A program made the position numbers and the translations under genes. A model generated the notes under the pieces. It saw nothing but the letters and a program-made list of their open reading frames with translations. It did no database searches and was not told where the DNA came from. A DNA stretch of 64,000 nt from Leptasterias polaris (Eukaryota; Echinodermata; Asteroidea; Forcipulatida; Asteriidae), in assembly GCA_037783415.1 (NCBI GenBank), contig JAZGTN010000170.1, forward strand, positions 1,159,501-1,223,500, written 5' to 3'. Shown here one piece after another: positions 11,874 through 23,435 of the stretch; position 1 is the first letter of the stretch, and each line of letters opens with the position of its first letter.

Positions 11874-12514
11874 CTTTAAAAAAAGAGATTTTACGATAAC
11901 ATTTGAAACAGAGGATTAATACAATAAGTTGTCAAATCAAAATGGGAATGGATCTTATTTACCTGTTGATGTGCACTAAGGTTTGTACTATTGGCTTGTA
12001 GAAATTAGTCTTGGCACAAGACGTTATTTATTACTCCTAACTTTTACCGCTACCACTACTATCCACCACAACTGTGACCAGCACAAACTGGTTACACAAT
12101 CCAAATACACAAACCATCGAAGGTTAGTAGCAGGTGCTTATCTGCTAACCGTTTATCACTGTTGCGGGCCCTCTATAAGTGGAATTGTCAGGTTGCGTAT
12201 TTCTTGATGCACACAACATAAGAATATCTTGTACCAAGACTAGGCAATAATATAAGAAACACAATAAAAACAGCATCAGGTGAAGAGTGGGATTTGAAAT
12301 AAATACTGATCTACGGTTTCATGGAGTTTTTTGTGGATCAATGGGAAAGAATGGATAACCTAACACCCTCAAGGTAATGAAATTAAAACACCTAAAATGA
12401 GTAGTATGATTTAAAAAAAAAGGACTGTCCGGTTTTCTGATTGGACACTACCCGTTCTTTTTGAAAGACCCCTTCTTCCACTTTGTCCCCCTCCCACAAG
12501 TATGCTTGCCTTAC

Positions 12515-12624
12515 CTTTATCCATAAGTACTTTGATGAGGGAATCCTTAAAGTCCATGATAATCTGATAAGCCTTGAGATAATCCTGGGTGATTGGATGA
12601 TCTGCAACTGATTCCACTGATTGC
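12515..12624 (-). CDS. Exon 23: residues 993-1029
   Basis: AA+G gives Lys; the peptide includes QDYLKAYQIIMDFKDSLIKV, a clear amphipathic helix. Acceptor ttaccag, donor GTAAGG, phase 1 out. Confidence 0.87.
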
Positions 12625-12956
12625 CTGGTAAAAGGAGTAACAAGAAGAACAAATGCTGCAAACCAATTTGTTTTTCATCCAGAAATGTCTTCCTTTGCAA
12701 TTGACACAATGTTGTAAAATAACAAATACAACAATAAAAAGTTAGTGGCTTCGTGTTTCGACCCTAGCAGAGTCTTTCTCGAAGGTAAAACAAATAACAG
12801 TTTGCAAAACATGGGATTTTGGGTCACAGTTCCACTGATCAATAACATGTATATGGAAAAACTTTCTTGCATTTCAAAAATCTTATACAATGCTGTTTAA
12901 AGAGGGGCTTTAAGCTCAAATTCAGTGTTGTAATGCACTATTTTTTTTATAGATGT

Positions 12957-13311
12957 AGCGTGTCGTGGCCGAGCGGATAAGAGCACCGGATCCAAGCTCT
13001 GGTGTTTCTGATCAGCAGAGTGTGGGTTCGAGTCCCGGTCGTGACACTTGTGTCCTTGAGCAAGACACTTAACTATAATTGCTTCTCATCACCCAGGAGT
13101 AAATGGGTACCTGTGAGGGCAGAGATGGTTCTTGATGCGCTACATATTTGGCAGCACAGGCTGTATACTCCCCAGGGAGCTGAGATGGTTAAAGGAATGA
13201 CACAAAAATGGCCCAGTGACCAGGGGTAATAATGTTGAAGCGCCATGAGCGTCACTGAGTGACGGACCTGAGCGCTATATAAGAAGCCACTATTATTATT
13301 ATTATTATTAG
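12957..13311 (+). mobile_element. tRNA-derived SINE, family 1
   Basis: Leu/Ser-tRNA-like head with A box TGGCCGAGCGG and B box GGTTCGAGTCC, a body with the conserved CTTGAGCAAGACACTT, and a 3' end GCGCTATATAAGAAG followed by ATT repeats. Confidence 0.8.
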
Positions 13312-14183
13312 ATAAAGTCGTTATGAAAGTGGAAAAAAAACATTAAAAAAATTGAATTTGACCTTAGAGCCTCTCTCTAAGGGATATTTTACCCTCCTTG
13401 TAAGCCACTTTGTCCCCAACCAGCGAAAGGTTTTCAGTGTTAAGCACTACTATCTTGTACTGCAGACCTATGAAACTGAACGAGGACCCACAAAATCGAA
13501 ATTTGTTTGTTTGTTTTGAAAACAGCCCAAAACTGTTTCTATAAACTAAATGCACATCAAAAGAACACCTCATAACTGTTTAAGTATTTTGAATTAACAA
13601 AAGCCTGGGACAAATAACATCCATATATTATTGTGATGGATCTCTTGGAATACATTCCAAGCTATTATTCCCCTTGATCTTGGTAACATTTTTGAAAGCA
13701 TTTGGAAAAAAAACCAAAAAAAAACCCAACAACTAAAATTCATATTTAGATACTAATTAAACTAAGTAAACAGAACTACAATGCAAGAAACCTCTAAAGT
13801 AAAAATATTCTTTGATCTTCAATTTTATAGATAATCTGGCAATTTGTCTTGAAAGTCACAGAAAAATAGGGAAGTTATGAACAAATATAATTCAGACCAA
13901 AAATTGTGGCTTTGTCTAAAGATTGCCAAGATATTGTCTCTTAGCTCATTTAGTCTGGCAAAGTTTGGCAGCAACATTATACTGGCCCCTTGAGAAGTGC
14001 CTTTGGAAAGGGGCTTTTTGGACGTCTGCCAAATCAAGCAAAAGCTAAATTGAGACGAAAGTCAGATAAAAAATTGCAATTTCATGGACTCAAAGCTGCG
14101 AAGCTTTGAAGTATGAGTAAATGTGTATGCATGATATGGTAAATGTGTAACATAAACGCAAAGTGACAAAAGTTGGGTCTTAC

Positions 14184-14244
14184 TTTGAGGACCTGCTTGA
14201 GACTGAGAAGGCAACTGGTGATGTGGCCATGTCCATTTTGTCAA
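14184..14244 (-). CDS. Exon 22: residues 973-992
   Basis: 61 nt. G+TT gives Val, then DKMDMATSPVAFSVSSRSS. Acceptor gatttcag, donor GTAAGA, phase 2 out. It is identified by phase: it is the only candidate found that joins exon 21 (phase 1) to exon 23 (needs phase 2). Confidence 0.78.
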
Positions 14245-15435
14245 CTGAAATCAAACAAGACGTGAATAGCAACGTTAACAATCTTCCTAAAATTCTCTGG
14301 TTATATATAATGACATTGTCAAGTTGTTCACAAATTAATTTTGGTGAATAATCTCAAAAGTTCCTTTGATGGAAAACATAGGATATTATCATCAAAACAA
14401 ATTCTTCCTGATGTAATTTTTCAAAACAAATTGACAAACATTATGATAACATGTATGTGAAATTACAGTTAAAAATCTGAGTGCGATTCTGAAGTATTGT
14501 ACTGAAAGCTTCAGAATATGAAAACAATTCAAATCCGTTAGCTGAAGCCTCCAAAATTGAAAATGTCTATAAGAACATAATGGTTCATCAGCTACCTGTG
14601 TACTTCAAGTTAAAAAGATGAACTTATTTCACAAAATAAGGGCGACCTTTCATCCTAAAGTGACCAACATTGGTAAGTGTCAAAGACCAGTAAAAACACT
14701 TTGTGGACCTGCCATATGAAATAACAAACCTGTGAAAGTTTGAGCTTAATCGGTCATCAGAGCCACAAGAAAATAGTGAAAAACTCAATCACTGTTTTTA
14801 CTGTTTTCAAAAACTGAGCGAGATCAAAACTACTTGTTTTACAAACTTCTCAAAAACTGTAGCATTTCAGGCACAAATAATTTCAAGGGAGGTTTTCCAC
14901 CATGACCATCTTTTTATACCATTGTGTAAATCTTTGAATATTTGTATTTTTAACCAATCTTATGCACACCATTTAAAGTAAATTGTTTAATCAAAAATAT
15001 AAATGTTTGATACAAGTGCTAACATACAAGTGGCAGCTGCATTAAACTTGGGTTAAGAACTACTGTTGTAAGTCACAGTTAAAAATCAAATCATTTGTTC
15101 TTGCAAAATCGGAAGGAACTGGGCATGGGTTTGAATAACTTGTAAATACTAGTTAATTTTTCACTATCACTAATTCCCAATGAAATTTGTTCGTAACTCT
15201 GCGATGGAATGTCAGATTAACAGCAAAACAAAGTTCATAGTAAAGAAGTGTTACTTTTCAGAATATACCAGTACTCAAATTTCAACCCCGCCCCTTCCTT
15301 CTGATTTTGCAAGAACACATCATATATCAAGTGCTTCACTTTCAGTAAAACGTGCAGATGTGACCTCTTTTCTAAACAGAAATATATAAAATACACCAAC
15401 AGACAAGACTCTGCAAAACAAAAGTTACACAAGCA

Positions 15436-15441
15436 TTTATT
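15436..15441 (-). promoter_or_regulatory. Possible poly(A) signal for the alternative last exon
   Basis: AATAAA on the minus strand, about 420 nt after the TGA of the alternative exon. Confidence 0.35.
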
Positions 15442-15480
15442 TGTAACAATTCATCAAAAATAACATCATCATAGATTATC

Positions 15481-15633
15481 CAGAGCTGCCAACATTTCCA
15501 GAATTACACTCAACATAATGGGGAAAAAAGTTTCCATAATCAGGCAGATATTTCAATTTTCTCTTCAAAACATGGAAAGCTTAGTTGAATTTCAGGGAAC
15601 TGTCTGCATAATCAGGAAGAGCTGGCAGCTCTG
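15481..15633. mobile_element. MITE-like element, family C
   Basis: Ends CAGAGCTGCCAAC and GCTGGCAGCTCTG. Confidence 0.7.
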
Positions 15634-15858
15634 TATAAGATAACAGGCAAATCTGGAAGCAAGATCCTGGAAGTTATTTCACAACCTGAAGTGCGTAAAA
15701 TTCATGTCAAAAAATGTGCAGAATTCAGACACAATATTGCAAAACATTTCACTCCTGACAGACATATTGAAGTCACATTCATGTTAATAGTAACGCTTCG
15801 TCACATCTGATGTGTCGTCACGTTATGATACATCCAAGGTGCAGTCAAACTTAAGCTG

Positions 15859-16046
15859 TCACACCATCGTCACATCAAACCAGCGGACTCTTTTGTCGGT
15901 CCACAACATACCGTCCAGATCCAGGAGTTCCCTGGCCCGACTGGCCGGCATGGACACAGTGACCATGGTCTCCTCTCCCTCTTCTTCGTCATCGTGCATA
16001 GATGTCACCCCGACTCGTTGGACATCGAGGGCGCTCTACTCTGGAA
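15859..16046 (-). CDS. Alternative last exon of the same gene, interrupted by TAG
   Basis: An acceptor (cattgcag) fits the phase-1 end of exon 21. Splicing here adds Val-Pro-Glu and then a TAG at 16036-16038. The same frame continues for 58 codons with coding-like composition (DDEEEGEETMVTVSMPASRA, then LLDLDGMLWTDKRV) to a TGA at 15859-15861. An AATAAA lies at 15436-15441 on this strand. The main chain skips this exon to 14184-14244 with matching phase, so this is best read as an alternative terminal exon or a decaying one. Confidence 0.45.
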
Positions 16047-17065
16047 CTGCAATGAGCCGCGATAAAAGCTCATGGAGCTACGGTGTTTGGATGCTACGAG
16101 GATTTTTGTTTAATGAACCGATTTGGAAATAAATTGTTTGAAAAAGAAAGATGGCTTACTTTAAAAGCCCAATAACTTAAAAAATCACCTGAACATATGT
16201 ATTTTATTCAATAAAGGCAACCTTATTCTCTATGTGTGTCTTAGAATAGAACATAATGAAGTTGCCATAATACACAAGACACTGAGGACATATTATTCAA
16301 AACTGCACCATACCATTCAAACATACCTCAAGGACTTGAAGTGTTCCGATTATATAAAACAGTTTTGGAACACCTGTGTATCTTAAACAAAACACAAACA
16401 ATGCCATTTCCAATACAAGAAACATAGAAAGAAAAAAATAATAATAATAAATAGACGGTAACCGTACTATAATGTATTTGTATCATCTCCTGGCAATCAG
16501 AATTATTACCTATAATAACTACACTTAAACTGTGCCTTTATTAACTGCTTCTTCAAGGAGATACAGTTCAACAAGTAGGTTGCAATATTATAATAATTAT
16601 TTACATGCTGTAAACAAGAGCTTTCTTTCAAATGTAACTATATTAGCGTTTAGGATTTAGCCATTCTGATTGGCTGTTTCGTTTGTAGGCCTAATGCATA
16701 TTCAATACAAGTACAATTTGAAACTTTGCACGGTGGAGACATCGTCTAGCATGGTAACGCCAATGGAATATGAACAATTTCTTTCCATGAGTTGCGATGG
16801 TTCTGAAAAGTTCAAACTTGACATTTTGAAAAATATGCTCCGGCACCATTTTGCATTTATACCACAGGTTAATTTAGTCGGTTAGCAGTTAGGAACAATG
16901 TGTTCCTTATCTCTTTTTTAGGTCAAATAATTCTCCGAGCATTATGACATTAGACTGTGATTAAAGCTGTACAATTAGTTTAAATGAAATTAAGTTAAAC
17001 ACACAATTTATTGCTGTGCACCAGTGTTAATTTGAATCCCTCATGATTTCTCATTATATAGTTAT

Positions 17066-17261
17066 GATGTTGTTTGGCGCATCAACAATCCTAACTTAAG
17101 CACTTTGAAAAAAATATGAAAACACCAAATCCCTCAATAAGAAATAATAGTTCTTACCCTCATGATGTTGTTTGGCGCATCAACAATCCTAACTTAAGCA
17201 CTTTGAAAAAAATATGAAAACACCAAATCCCTCAATAAGAAATAATAGTTCTTACCCTCAT
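17066..17261. repeat. 98-bp perfect tandem duplication at the exon 21 donor
   Basis: 17066-17163 and 17164-17261 appear identical. Each contains the last bases of exon 21 and its GTAAGA donor. Confidence 0.93.
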
Positions 17262-17517
17262 CCGGAAATGGTATATCCCCAGATGATGTCGTCAAATTAC
17301 TCCTTGGTCTGGAACCAAGCTTCTCACTTTTGGCACTCAGCAAGGAGCCATGCATGGACGTGGCACGGGATCTCCTTTCCACAATCTCTGCCTTCTTCTG
17401 CTCCAGCTGAGCACGGTACTTCTCGTAGAGAGAGCGCTGACTTGTGGAGGACTGAGGGCGCCCTTCGTCCTCTTCACCTTCGTCCTCTTCACCTTCGTCC
17501 TCTTCACCTTCATCGGA
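17256..17517 (-). CDS. Exon 21: residues 886-972, acidic repeat
   Basis: Acceptor aacatcag, donor GTAAGA, phase 1 out. Opens with three copies of a 15-base unit coding DEGEE, followed by SLYEKYRAQLEQKKAEIVER (helix) and a Ser/Arg-rich part. The donor and adjoining intron are duplicated 98 bp downstream. Confidence 0.88.
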
Positions 17518-17913
17518 CTGATGTTGGAAAGAAAATCAATTGTCTTATAACAGGAAGAGTAAATGATATTGTACATGGTTTCTGGTTTTTTGTGTGTAAA
17601 AAGTGATCATTTTTACTGACCCAAATCAGAAAACTACACAACTTTAGTGAAGGCCAAGTTTTTAAATTGAAAAATTAATATTGATAGTTTTGAAGGGATA
17701 CTTGGGAGTAAAGAGAGAGTGCAGCATTCCGAACAATCTTCATCTCAAAATTTGATAATCAAAATTGTAAAAAAATAAAATTGCTTTGCAAAACAATTTC
17801 TTAGAGCACATACAACATTAAACATATGAGCGTAATATAAATTTTCTCCACAAGTTGATAACTCTCGTTAAAATTATCAAACGTCAGTTTTATGACTTGC
17901 TTTTGAAAACCTT

Positions 17914-18104
17914 ATAGATAGTTCCCACTTGACGTCATGCAGTGTAAGGTTGGCCATCTTTATGGGCAAATCAATAATGTTTGTGAATGCGTTATGCGTA
18001 AATATCACATCCTTGCATGATTGGTTGGTGAACCAACTGGCTGTGCAGATAAATGAGAACGCTTGGTGCAGCACAAAGCCAAAACCTATTGGGAACTATC
18101 TATC
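17914..18104. mobile_element. MITE-like element, family A
   Basis: Terminal inverted repeats ATAGATAGTTCCCA and TGGGAACTATCTAT, with an inner inverted pair (GGCCATCTTTATGGGCA and its complement in other copies). Other copies: 26159-26388 and 27924-28126. Confidence 0.7.
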
Positions 18105-18339
18105 ATTAAGTTTAGAGCATCAATGTAAGATGGTTGGATTGATGTGTACATGTATGATGCCTGTCCTCATGGTTGATTGAAAAAACAAACAGTTTTGTGG
18201 GAGATTAACATGGGTGACAGCTTTGCATACTGGGTGCAAATGTGTGGAAAAAAAACAACAACCCCAAAACACAAAATGTCTTTCACTTTGAAGGGGGAAA
18301 CAAAAAGCATACACATCTGATACTGCACTGGAGACAATG

Positions 18340-18480
18340 CATCCTTGGGCCTTTTCTGAATAGACAGCTACAGCTACGGCTACGACTGTTGCTAAGGGTG
18401 TTGCTAAGGATGTTCTGTACTTCAATGCATGGTGGAACGGGATCCAGCTATAGCCGTAGCTGTAGCCACCAATAGACCCT
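18340..18480. repeat. Inverted-repeat element
   Basis: AGCTACAGCTACGGCTACGA at the left and TAGCCGTAGCTGTAGCC at the right; a related half-copy is at 8540-8600. Sits just 5' of the truncated retrotransposon. Confidence 0.6.
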
Positions 18481-18669
18481 TCGCACAAAATATGTAAATT
18501 GCACATTACGAGTGCGCACTAACACTTTAGTTGGCAAAATGATGGAACATCGCGCTTTTTAGTATGGGGATGATGGTGGCGTGACGCAGACGCATTTGTG
18601 TCTGTACGCATGCGTGAATGTAATTAGCATATTCTATGGGAAGGGTCTGTTTGGTAGTACAGCTGTATT

Positions 18670-20943
18670 ATGAGACAGCCTATTTCCCTCTATGCTAGCA
18701 TCATCAGTCTCATCACAATGAGGGTGGACGGTAAACTTGACTGGCACAACATTAGTCTGGGAAATGGATTGAAGCAAGTTGTCACTCTACCAACAAGAGG
18801 CGATGCAGTGTTGGATTTGATCATCACGAATGTTCACAATCTATACTGTACCCCTTCTGTCAAAGCCCCCATGGGGTGTAGTGATCACAACTGTATCAGC
18901 CTAGAGCCCAGGCAATCCACACCACTTAACATTATAACAACTAAATCTGTTCAGCCTATTACTGAATCAAAGGTAAATCAGTTCGGAAGATGGATTCAAG
19001 ACCAATCATGGTCCGATGTTTACAATGCAAATGATGTCCAGTCTAAGGCAGATGCCTTCTACCATGTGCTCGATGAGGGTATTGATCTATCTTTCCCAAG
19101 AAAGACTGTCCGTTTACATGGCAATGATAAACCGTGGATGACTGACAGAGTTAAGGCCCTCATTCGGCATAGGCAGAGGGCGTTTGCATCAGGGGATACA
19201 CAGATGAGGAAGTCACTGAGAAGCCAGGTCATAAAAGAAATCAAGAAGGCCAAAAAATCCCACAACATCAACAAGGTGAGATATTTGCAAAGGACAGAAC
19301 CGGGAAGGTGGCATAAGGAAATCAGATCATTTGCCAATATGAAAAAATCTGAAACCTCCATTCATGTACCAAAGATCGATCCAAGTGATCATGTTGCTAT
19401 TGCCAATGCTATCAACAATCATCTGGCCAGTTTTTCCCAAGTGCAACAACCAATCAGATTAGATGAGCTACCGGCCTATCTGCCAAGTAGCAAGCCACCT
19501 CCCCAGTTTCAACCGTGGGACATTTATGAGGATTTGAAGAGGGTGTCTGTTTCAAAAGCCGGGGGGCCTGACAATGTTCCTCAGAAGGTGTTAAAGGAAT
19601 TCGCATACGAGCTCAGTTCCCCTATGACTGACATCATTAACACCTCTCTCGTACAGGGCAGTGTTCCTAATCAATGGAAAAATGCAAATGTCATCCCTGT
19701 ACCCAAACAGACACCCCCTTCAATCGAAAAACTTAGGCCAATTTCATTGACATCAACTCTAGCAAAAATTGCTGAAGGTCGTGTAGCCCAACATGTGCTA
19801 AAGTCAATCCAACCTCATGTTGATGACAGACAGTATGGTAACCGTAAGGGTATGTCAACCACACATTGCCTAATTGATGTCTACCACCAATTGGTGTCAA
19901 AAGCTGAGAAACCTGGCAACATCAGTACTCTTGTACTAACTGATTTCTCCAAAGCTTTCGATGTTATTGATCACAACATTGCTTTTTCTAGTCTTTTGAG
20001 CATGGGTGTGGCGCCCAATATTGTGCAGTGGGTGGTTGACTTCATTTCTGGTAGACAACAAAGAGTCAAATATAAACAAACCCTCTCCGATTGCATTACT
20101 TTAATGGGTGGTGTCCCACAGGGAACAATTTTAGCTCCAATTATTTTTCTTTGTATCATCAACACTGCCCAAGAGGAAGTCAGGGATACGGACGTCCATG
20201 CATGGAAGTATGTCGATGACCTGACATTGAGTGAGAGTAGAAGTTACGGCAGTCCAGGTACCATCCAAGATAGTTTGGACTCCTTGTATCAATGGACCAT
20301 TGATACCAAACTGAAACTCAACCCATCAAAATGTCGGGCCATGCAGGTGTACTTCGGACGAAAACCCATCCCCGACGTGGATGTCCGTATCTCTGACCAG
20401 AAACTCGCCATCATGGACAAGGTCAAACTACTTGGGGTAATCATTGAACAAAATCTAAAATGGGAGGGCCAAGTAGACTCGATGTATAGTAAGGCCAACA
20501 GAAAGCTGTTCATGCTAAGGAAGTTGAAGGAAGCTGGACTAGACGCCGAAGAACTCCTCACAGTATACAAAGGCTATATTCGCCCAGTCCTTGAATACGC
20601 AGCCCCTGTTTGGAATGCTGGCCTTACCCAGAAGCAGGTGAGCCACCTCGAGAAGATCCAGAAGCGTGTATGTCACTACATCCTCTCTAAGGACTACACA
20701 ACATACCACGATGCTTTGTCTATTCTTCAATTGGACTCCCTCCAGTCTCGAAGAAACAAACTCTGCCACCAATTTGCAGAGAAGGCAAGCGCTTCTGTGA
20801 GATTTTCGAGGTGGTTCCCTGCTTCTGTAAACAACTCATCTATGCAACTCCGCCAACGAGCACGGTTTGGTATGTTTCACTGCAACACCAAAAGATTCCA
20901 AAACAGCCCCTTGCCCTACCTCACCAAGCTCCTGAACTCCTAG
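18670..20943 (+). CDS. Endonuclease (C-terminal end) and reverse transcriptase of a non-LTR retrotransposon
   Basis: 757 residues without stop or frameshift. Residues 40-73 are the end of an APE-type endonuclease, with PTRGDAVLDLIITN and the SDH motif at 71-73; its catalytic N-terminal part is absent. The reverse transcriptase follows: TDFSKAFD with the first catalytic Asp at 425, GGVPQGTILAPIIF, and YVDD at 514-517 with the two further catalytic Asp, then LLGVIIEQNLKW and the C-terminal thumb region with GYIRPVLEYAAPVWNAGL. No RNase H is seen. Lacking an endonuclease it could not be autonomous; the first ATG is probably not the native start. The intact frame suggests a fairly recent insertion. 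Confidence 0.9.
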   Translation: MRQPISLYASIISLITMRVDGKLDWHNISLGNGLKQVVTLPTRGDAVLDLIITNVHNLYCTPSVKAPMGCSDHNCISLEPRQSTPLNIITTKSVQPITESKVNQFGRWIQDQSWSDVYNANDVQSKADAFYHVLDEGIDLSFPRKTVRLHGNDKPWMTDRVKALIRHRQRAFASGDTQMRKSLRSQVIKEIKKAKKSHNINKVRYLQRTEPGRWHKEIRSFANMKKSETSIHVPKIDPSDHVAIANAINNHLASFSQVQQPIRLDELPAYLPSSKPPPQFQPWDIYEDLKRVSVSKAGGPDNVPQKVLKEFAYELSSPMTDIINTSLVQGSVPNQWKNANVIPVPKQTPPSIEKLRPISLTSTLAKIAEGRVAQHVLKSIQPHVDDRQYGNRKGMSTTHCLIDVYHQLVSKAEKPGNISTLVLTDFSKAFDVIDHNIAFSSLLSMGVAPNIVQWVVDFISGRQQRVKYKQTLSDCITLMGGVPQGTILAPIIFLCIINTAQEEVRDTDVHAWKYVDDLTLSESRSYGSPGTIQDSLDSLYQWTIDTKLKLNPSKCRAMQVYFGRKPIPDVDVRISDQKLAIMDKVKLLGVIIEQNLKWEGQVDSMYSKANRKLFMLRKLKEAGLDAEELLTVYKGYIRPVLEYAAPVWNAGLTQKQVSHLEKIQKRVCHYILSKDYTTYHDALSILQLDSLQSRRNKLCHQFAEKASASVRFSRWFPASVNNSSMQLRQRARFGMFHCNTKRFQNSPLPYLTKLLNS

Positions 20944-21197
20944 AACCATGTTAATATACTTGCTTAATTTGTCTTAAATGTATACAAATGTAGTGAACCT
21001 ATTTGTACATGTCTGGCAGGCCATTGCTTTTGTGTTTTGTTTTTTGTTTTTTTTTATCAAATGTTCACTATGTATTTTCTATTGTAAAGTTTTTTAATAA
21101 CTAATGTAATATTTTTTAATTATTGTAAATTATGCCGCAATTCAGCGGTATGCTGCGATGGCATTTTAAATAAATAAACCAATCTAAACCAATCTAA
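18670..21197 (+). mobile_element. 5'-truncated non-LTR retrotransposon (CR1/L2-like)
   Basis: Begins inside the endonuclease domain and ends after an AT-rich 3' UTR in a short tandem repeat of AACCAATCTA units, as in CR1/L2-type elements. It lies antisense in intron 20 of the host gene. The missing 5' part is typical of abortive target-primed reverse transcription. Class is inferred from motif order. Confidence 0.85.
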
Positions 21198-21224
21198 AGA
21201 GAGTTATGCGGTTAAAGTTACACT

Positions 21225-21475
21225 GTTTGATTTATTTTATTACACATCCAACAGCACAATTGAGTGCCAATAACAGGATAAATAGGAAATGAGAAGCAAT
21301 GCTCAGTTTTTAGATGTGGGAGGAAGACCCCATATGGGGAAAACCCACGCAGTCAGGTAGGGACTGTAAACCCAATCCACATGCAAGGCTACCGTCTGGG
21401 ATTCGAACCAGGGTCCACAGCGGTGAAAGACAGGGAAAGAAACCACTGAACCAACCGAATCTGACTTATGATTTT
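21225..21475 (-). mobile_element. tRNA-derived SINE, family 2
   Basis: Minus strand: A box TTGGTTCAGTGG, B box GGTTCGAATCC, tail TCCTGTTATTGGCACTC. It lies next to the 3' end of the retrotransposon at 18670. Confidence 0.7.
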
Positions 21476-21639
21476 TTACGACAAGCTTCCCGTTAGAAAC
21501 ATCATTCAAGGCTGTCAAATGTGTTAAAAAAACAATAAAATTATATTTCGAATAAGATAACTGTTTAAAGTTAGTATATCAGGTTACATCTTTTTAAAAT
21601 GCAAACTCTTTGTCGGAACTTGTTAAAGACACGCTTCGG

Positions 21640-22010
21640 TTAGTTCTGCAAATAGAGACATTTCCTGTAAAATTGAAAAGCTTTCACAGTTATTAGCAAA
21701 TGCAGGCGAATATGCACGAACCATTTTTAAAATAAATGTTATGCTTTTCTGTGGAAAACAAAATTAAGAGTTATTATATTAGTGAGGAGTAAAAGCACGA
21801 CAGTAAATATGATTTTAAATCCACTTTTAGTAAACTTTACTTTCAATATGTTCAAGCAAGGCTGTAAAATAGCAAAGTTATCATTATTATTAGCAAATGC
21901 AGGCAAATATGCAGGAACCATTATTTATATGCTTTTCTGTGGAAAACAAAGTTAATAATTATTATATTAGTTATGAGTAAAGGTACATATATTTTTTCAA
22001 ATCCATTCTA
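21640..22010. repeat. Diverged direct duplication, about 200 bp
   Basis: ATTAGCAAATGCAGGC and GCTTTTCTGTGGAAAACAAA recur in the same order. Confidence 0.7.
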
Positions 22011-22203
22011 TTTTAAACATGTTCACGATAGCAAGGTTTGACAGAAGCTTTTTAACCATGTTTTTGTTTATGTCTTGAAAGAGATCATCAGATGGACAAT
22101 TCCCCCTTTCTGAAGGCAGCTTATCTTGCCCCCCTCAAGTTAAGTAATTTGAGGTTTTGTGGACAGTGAGCATACAAACTACATATTGTGGACACTCTTG
22201 ATT

Positions 22204-22410
22204 CAGTTGTAAAAGTAACTAGTAGTAGGTGGAACAGCTTTATGTAATAAGTAACTACTAGTTCCTTGTTGATGGAGCGGCTTTATGTAATAAGCAACTA
22301 CTAGTTCCTAGTAAGTGAAACGGCTTTATGTAATAAAGCAACTATTATTTCCCTGTTCGTGGTATGGCTTTATATAACAAGCAACAATTAGTTCCCTGTT
22401 GGTGACACAG
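22204..22410. repeat. Degenerate tandem repeat, about 54 bp, 4 copies
   Basis: GGCTTTATGTAATAAGCAAC and TACTAGTTCC recur with drift. Confidence 0.75.
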
Positions 22411-22492
22411 ACACAATCCCATACTGTGATTTGGGCACTGGCTGGGTGAGTCATTTTTCTATATCTTTTTCTTCCATTCAGGGTGGCGCCAC

Positions 22493-22798
22493 AGCTATGG
22501 AACAGACTTCCTGCGGATTTAAGAAACTTGAACTCCCTAGCTGTTTTTAAATTACGTCTTAAGACTTATCTTGTTAATGCTGAATATAACTAGATTTTTG
22601 TGATTGTTTGTGAACATTTGATTCATGCATTTTGACGTGAATTGTACCTTCTGTACTTTTAAAAAGGTTTTGTTTGACTAAATTCGTTTCTTTTTACCAT
22701 TTGTTTACGGTTTAACTTTTTATGTACAGCGCCTTTGACCAATTTATTGGATATATTGTGCTTTATAAATGCTGTTATTATTATTGTTATTATTTATT
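22493..22798 (+). mobile_element. 3' end of a second non-LTR retrotransposon
   Basis: In frame from 22493 the peptide VAPQLWNRLPADLRN, then LAVFKLRLKTYLV, to a TAG at 22591, is the typical C-terminal end of such reverse transcriptases. A short 3' UTR ends in GCTTTATAAATGCTG and an ATT-rich tail. Confidence 0.75.
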
Positions 22799-23195
22799 AT
22801 GGTTTAAGAAACACTTGACATCCCATAATTGAATGAAAAGTGTGTATACATTTGACAAAATTCAAAAAATTTGCTCGAGTCAATGTACTATTTGTATGGA
22901 TTCAGTCGGTAGCAGAAAGCCAAGATCTTCAGAGCTTGTACAGTTTCAGAACCATACAAATGTTGATTAGTTTAACACACCTTCGCAAAGCACAGGTTGA
23001 AACATCAGCATTGCCAACAAAAAGTTAAACATTACGGTTGTTAATGTCATTGAGAAATTAATAGGGGGAAATGGAATGAGTAGCATTAATATTGCATCCA
23101 TCACCATGCAACACGCTGACAGTCAATCAGTAGCTTCATCAGCGCTAGCATCAGCAATCCAGCAATGAGAGAACAAACCATTCTCCAATCCTTAC

Positions 23196-23435
23196 CAGAG
23201 TCAAGTCCTGCAGCACGCGGCTCAGGTGCATAGCAAGGGAGCGTTCGCTGAACGCATCCGACTCCACGTCAGCATCAAAATCAGACTCACGACTCAGGGG
23301 ACGGGCGCCCCTGATGGCACCCTCCTCGGGTGTGGTAGCTGGGTTCCTGTGGGGTGGGGAGTCATGTTGGCTGGGCGGGTTGGGGTTAGGCGACCAGGGA
23401 TCTGTCTGGGTTTCAGTGTCTGTAAGGAGTTTCTT
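23196..23435 (-). CDS. Exon 20: residues 806-885
   Basis: 80 codons. The acceptor ctcccaacag keeps phase 0; AGs further in (ccttacag, cccacag) break the frame. The exon opens KKLLTDTETQTDPWSPNPNP, runs through a Pro/Asn/Ser segment and ends in a helix (LAMHLSRVLQDLTL). Donor GTAAGG. Confidence 0.83.

Noticed and set aside
15812..16132. 106-codon plus-strand ORF
   Set aside because: Antisense to the alternative last exon; the minus frame looks more like protein and has a matching acceptor.
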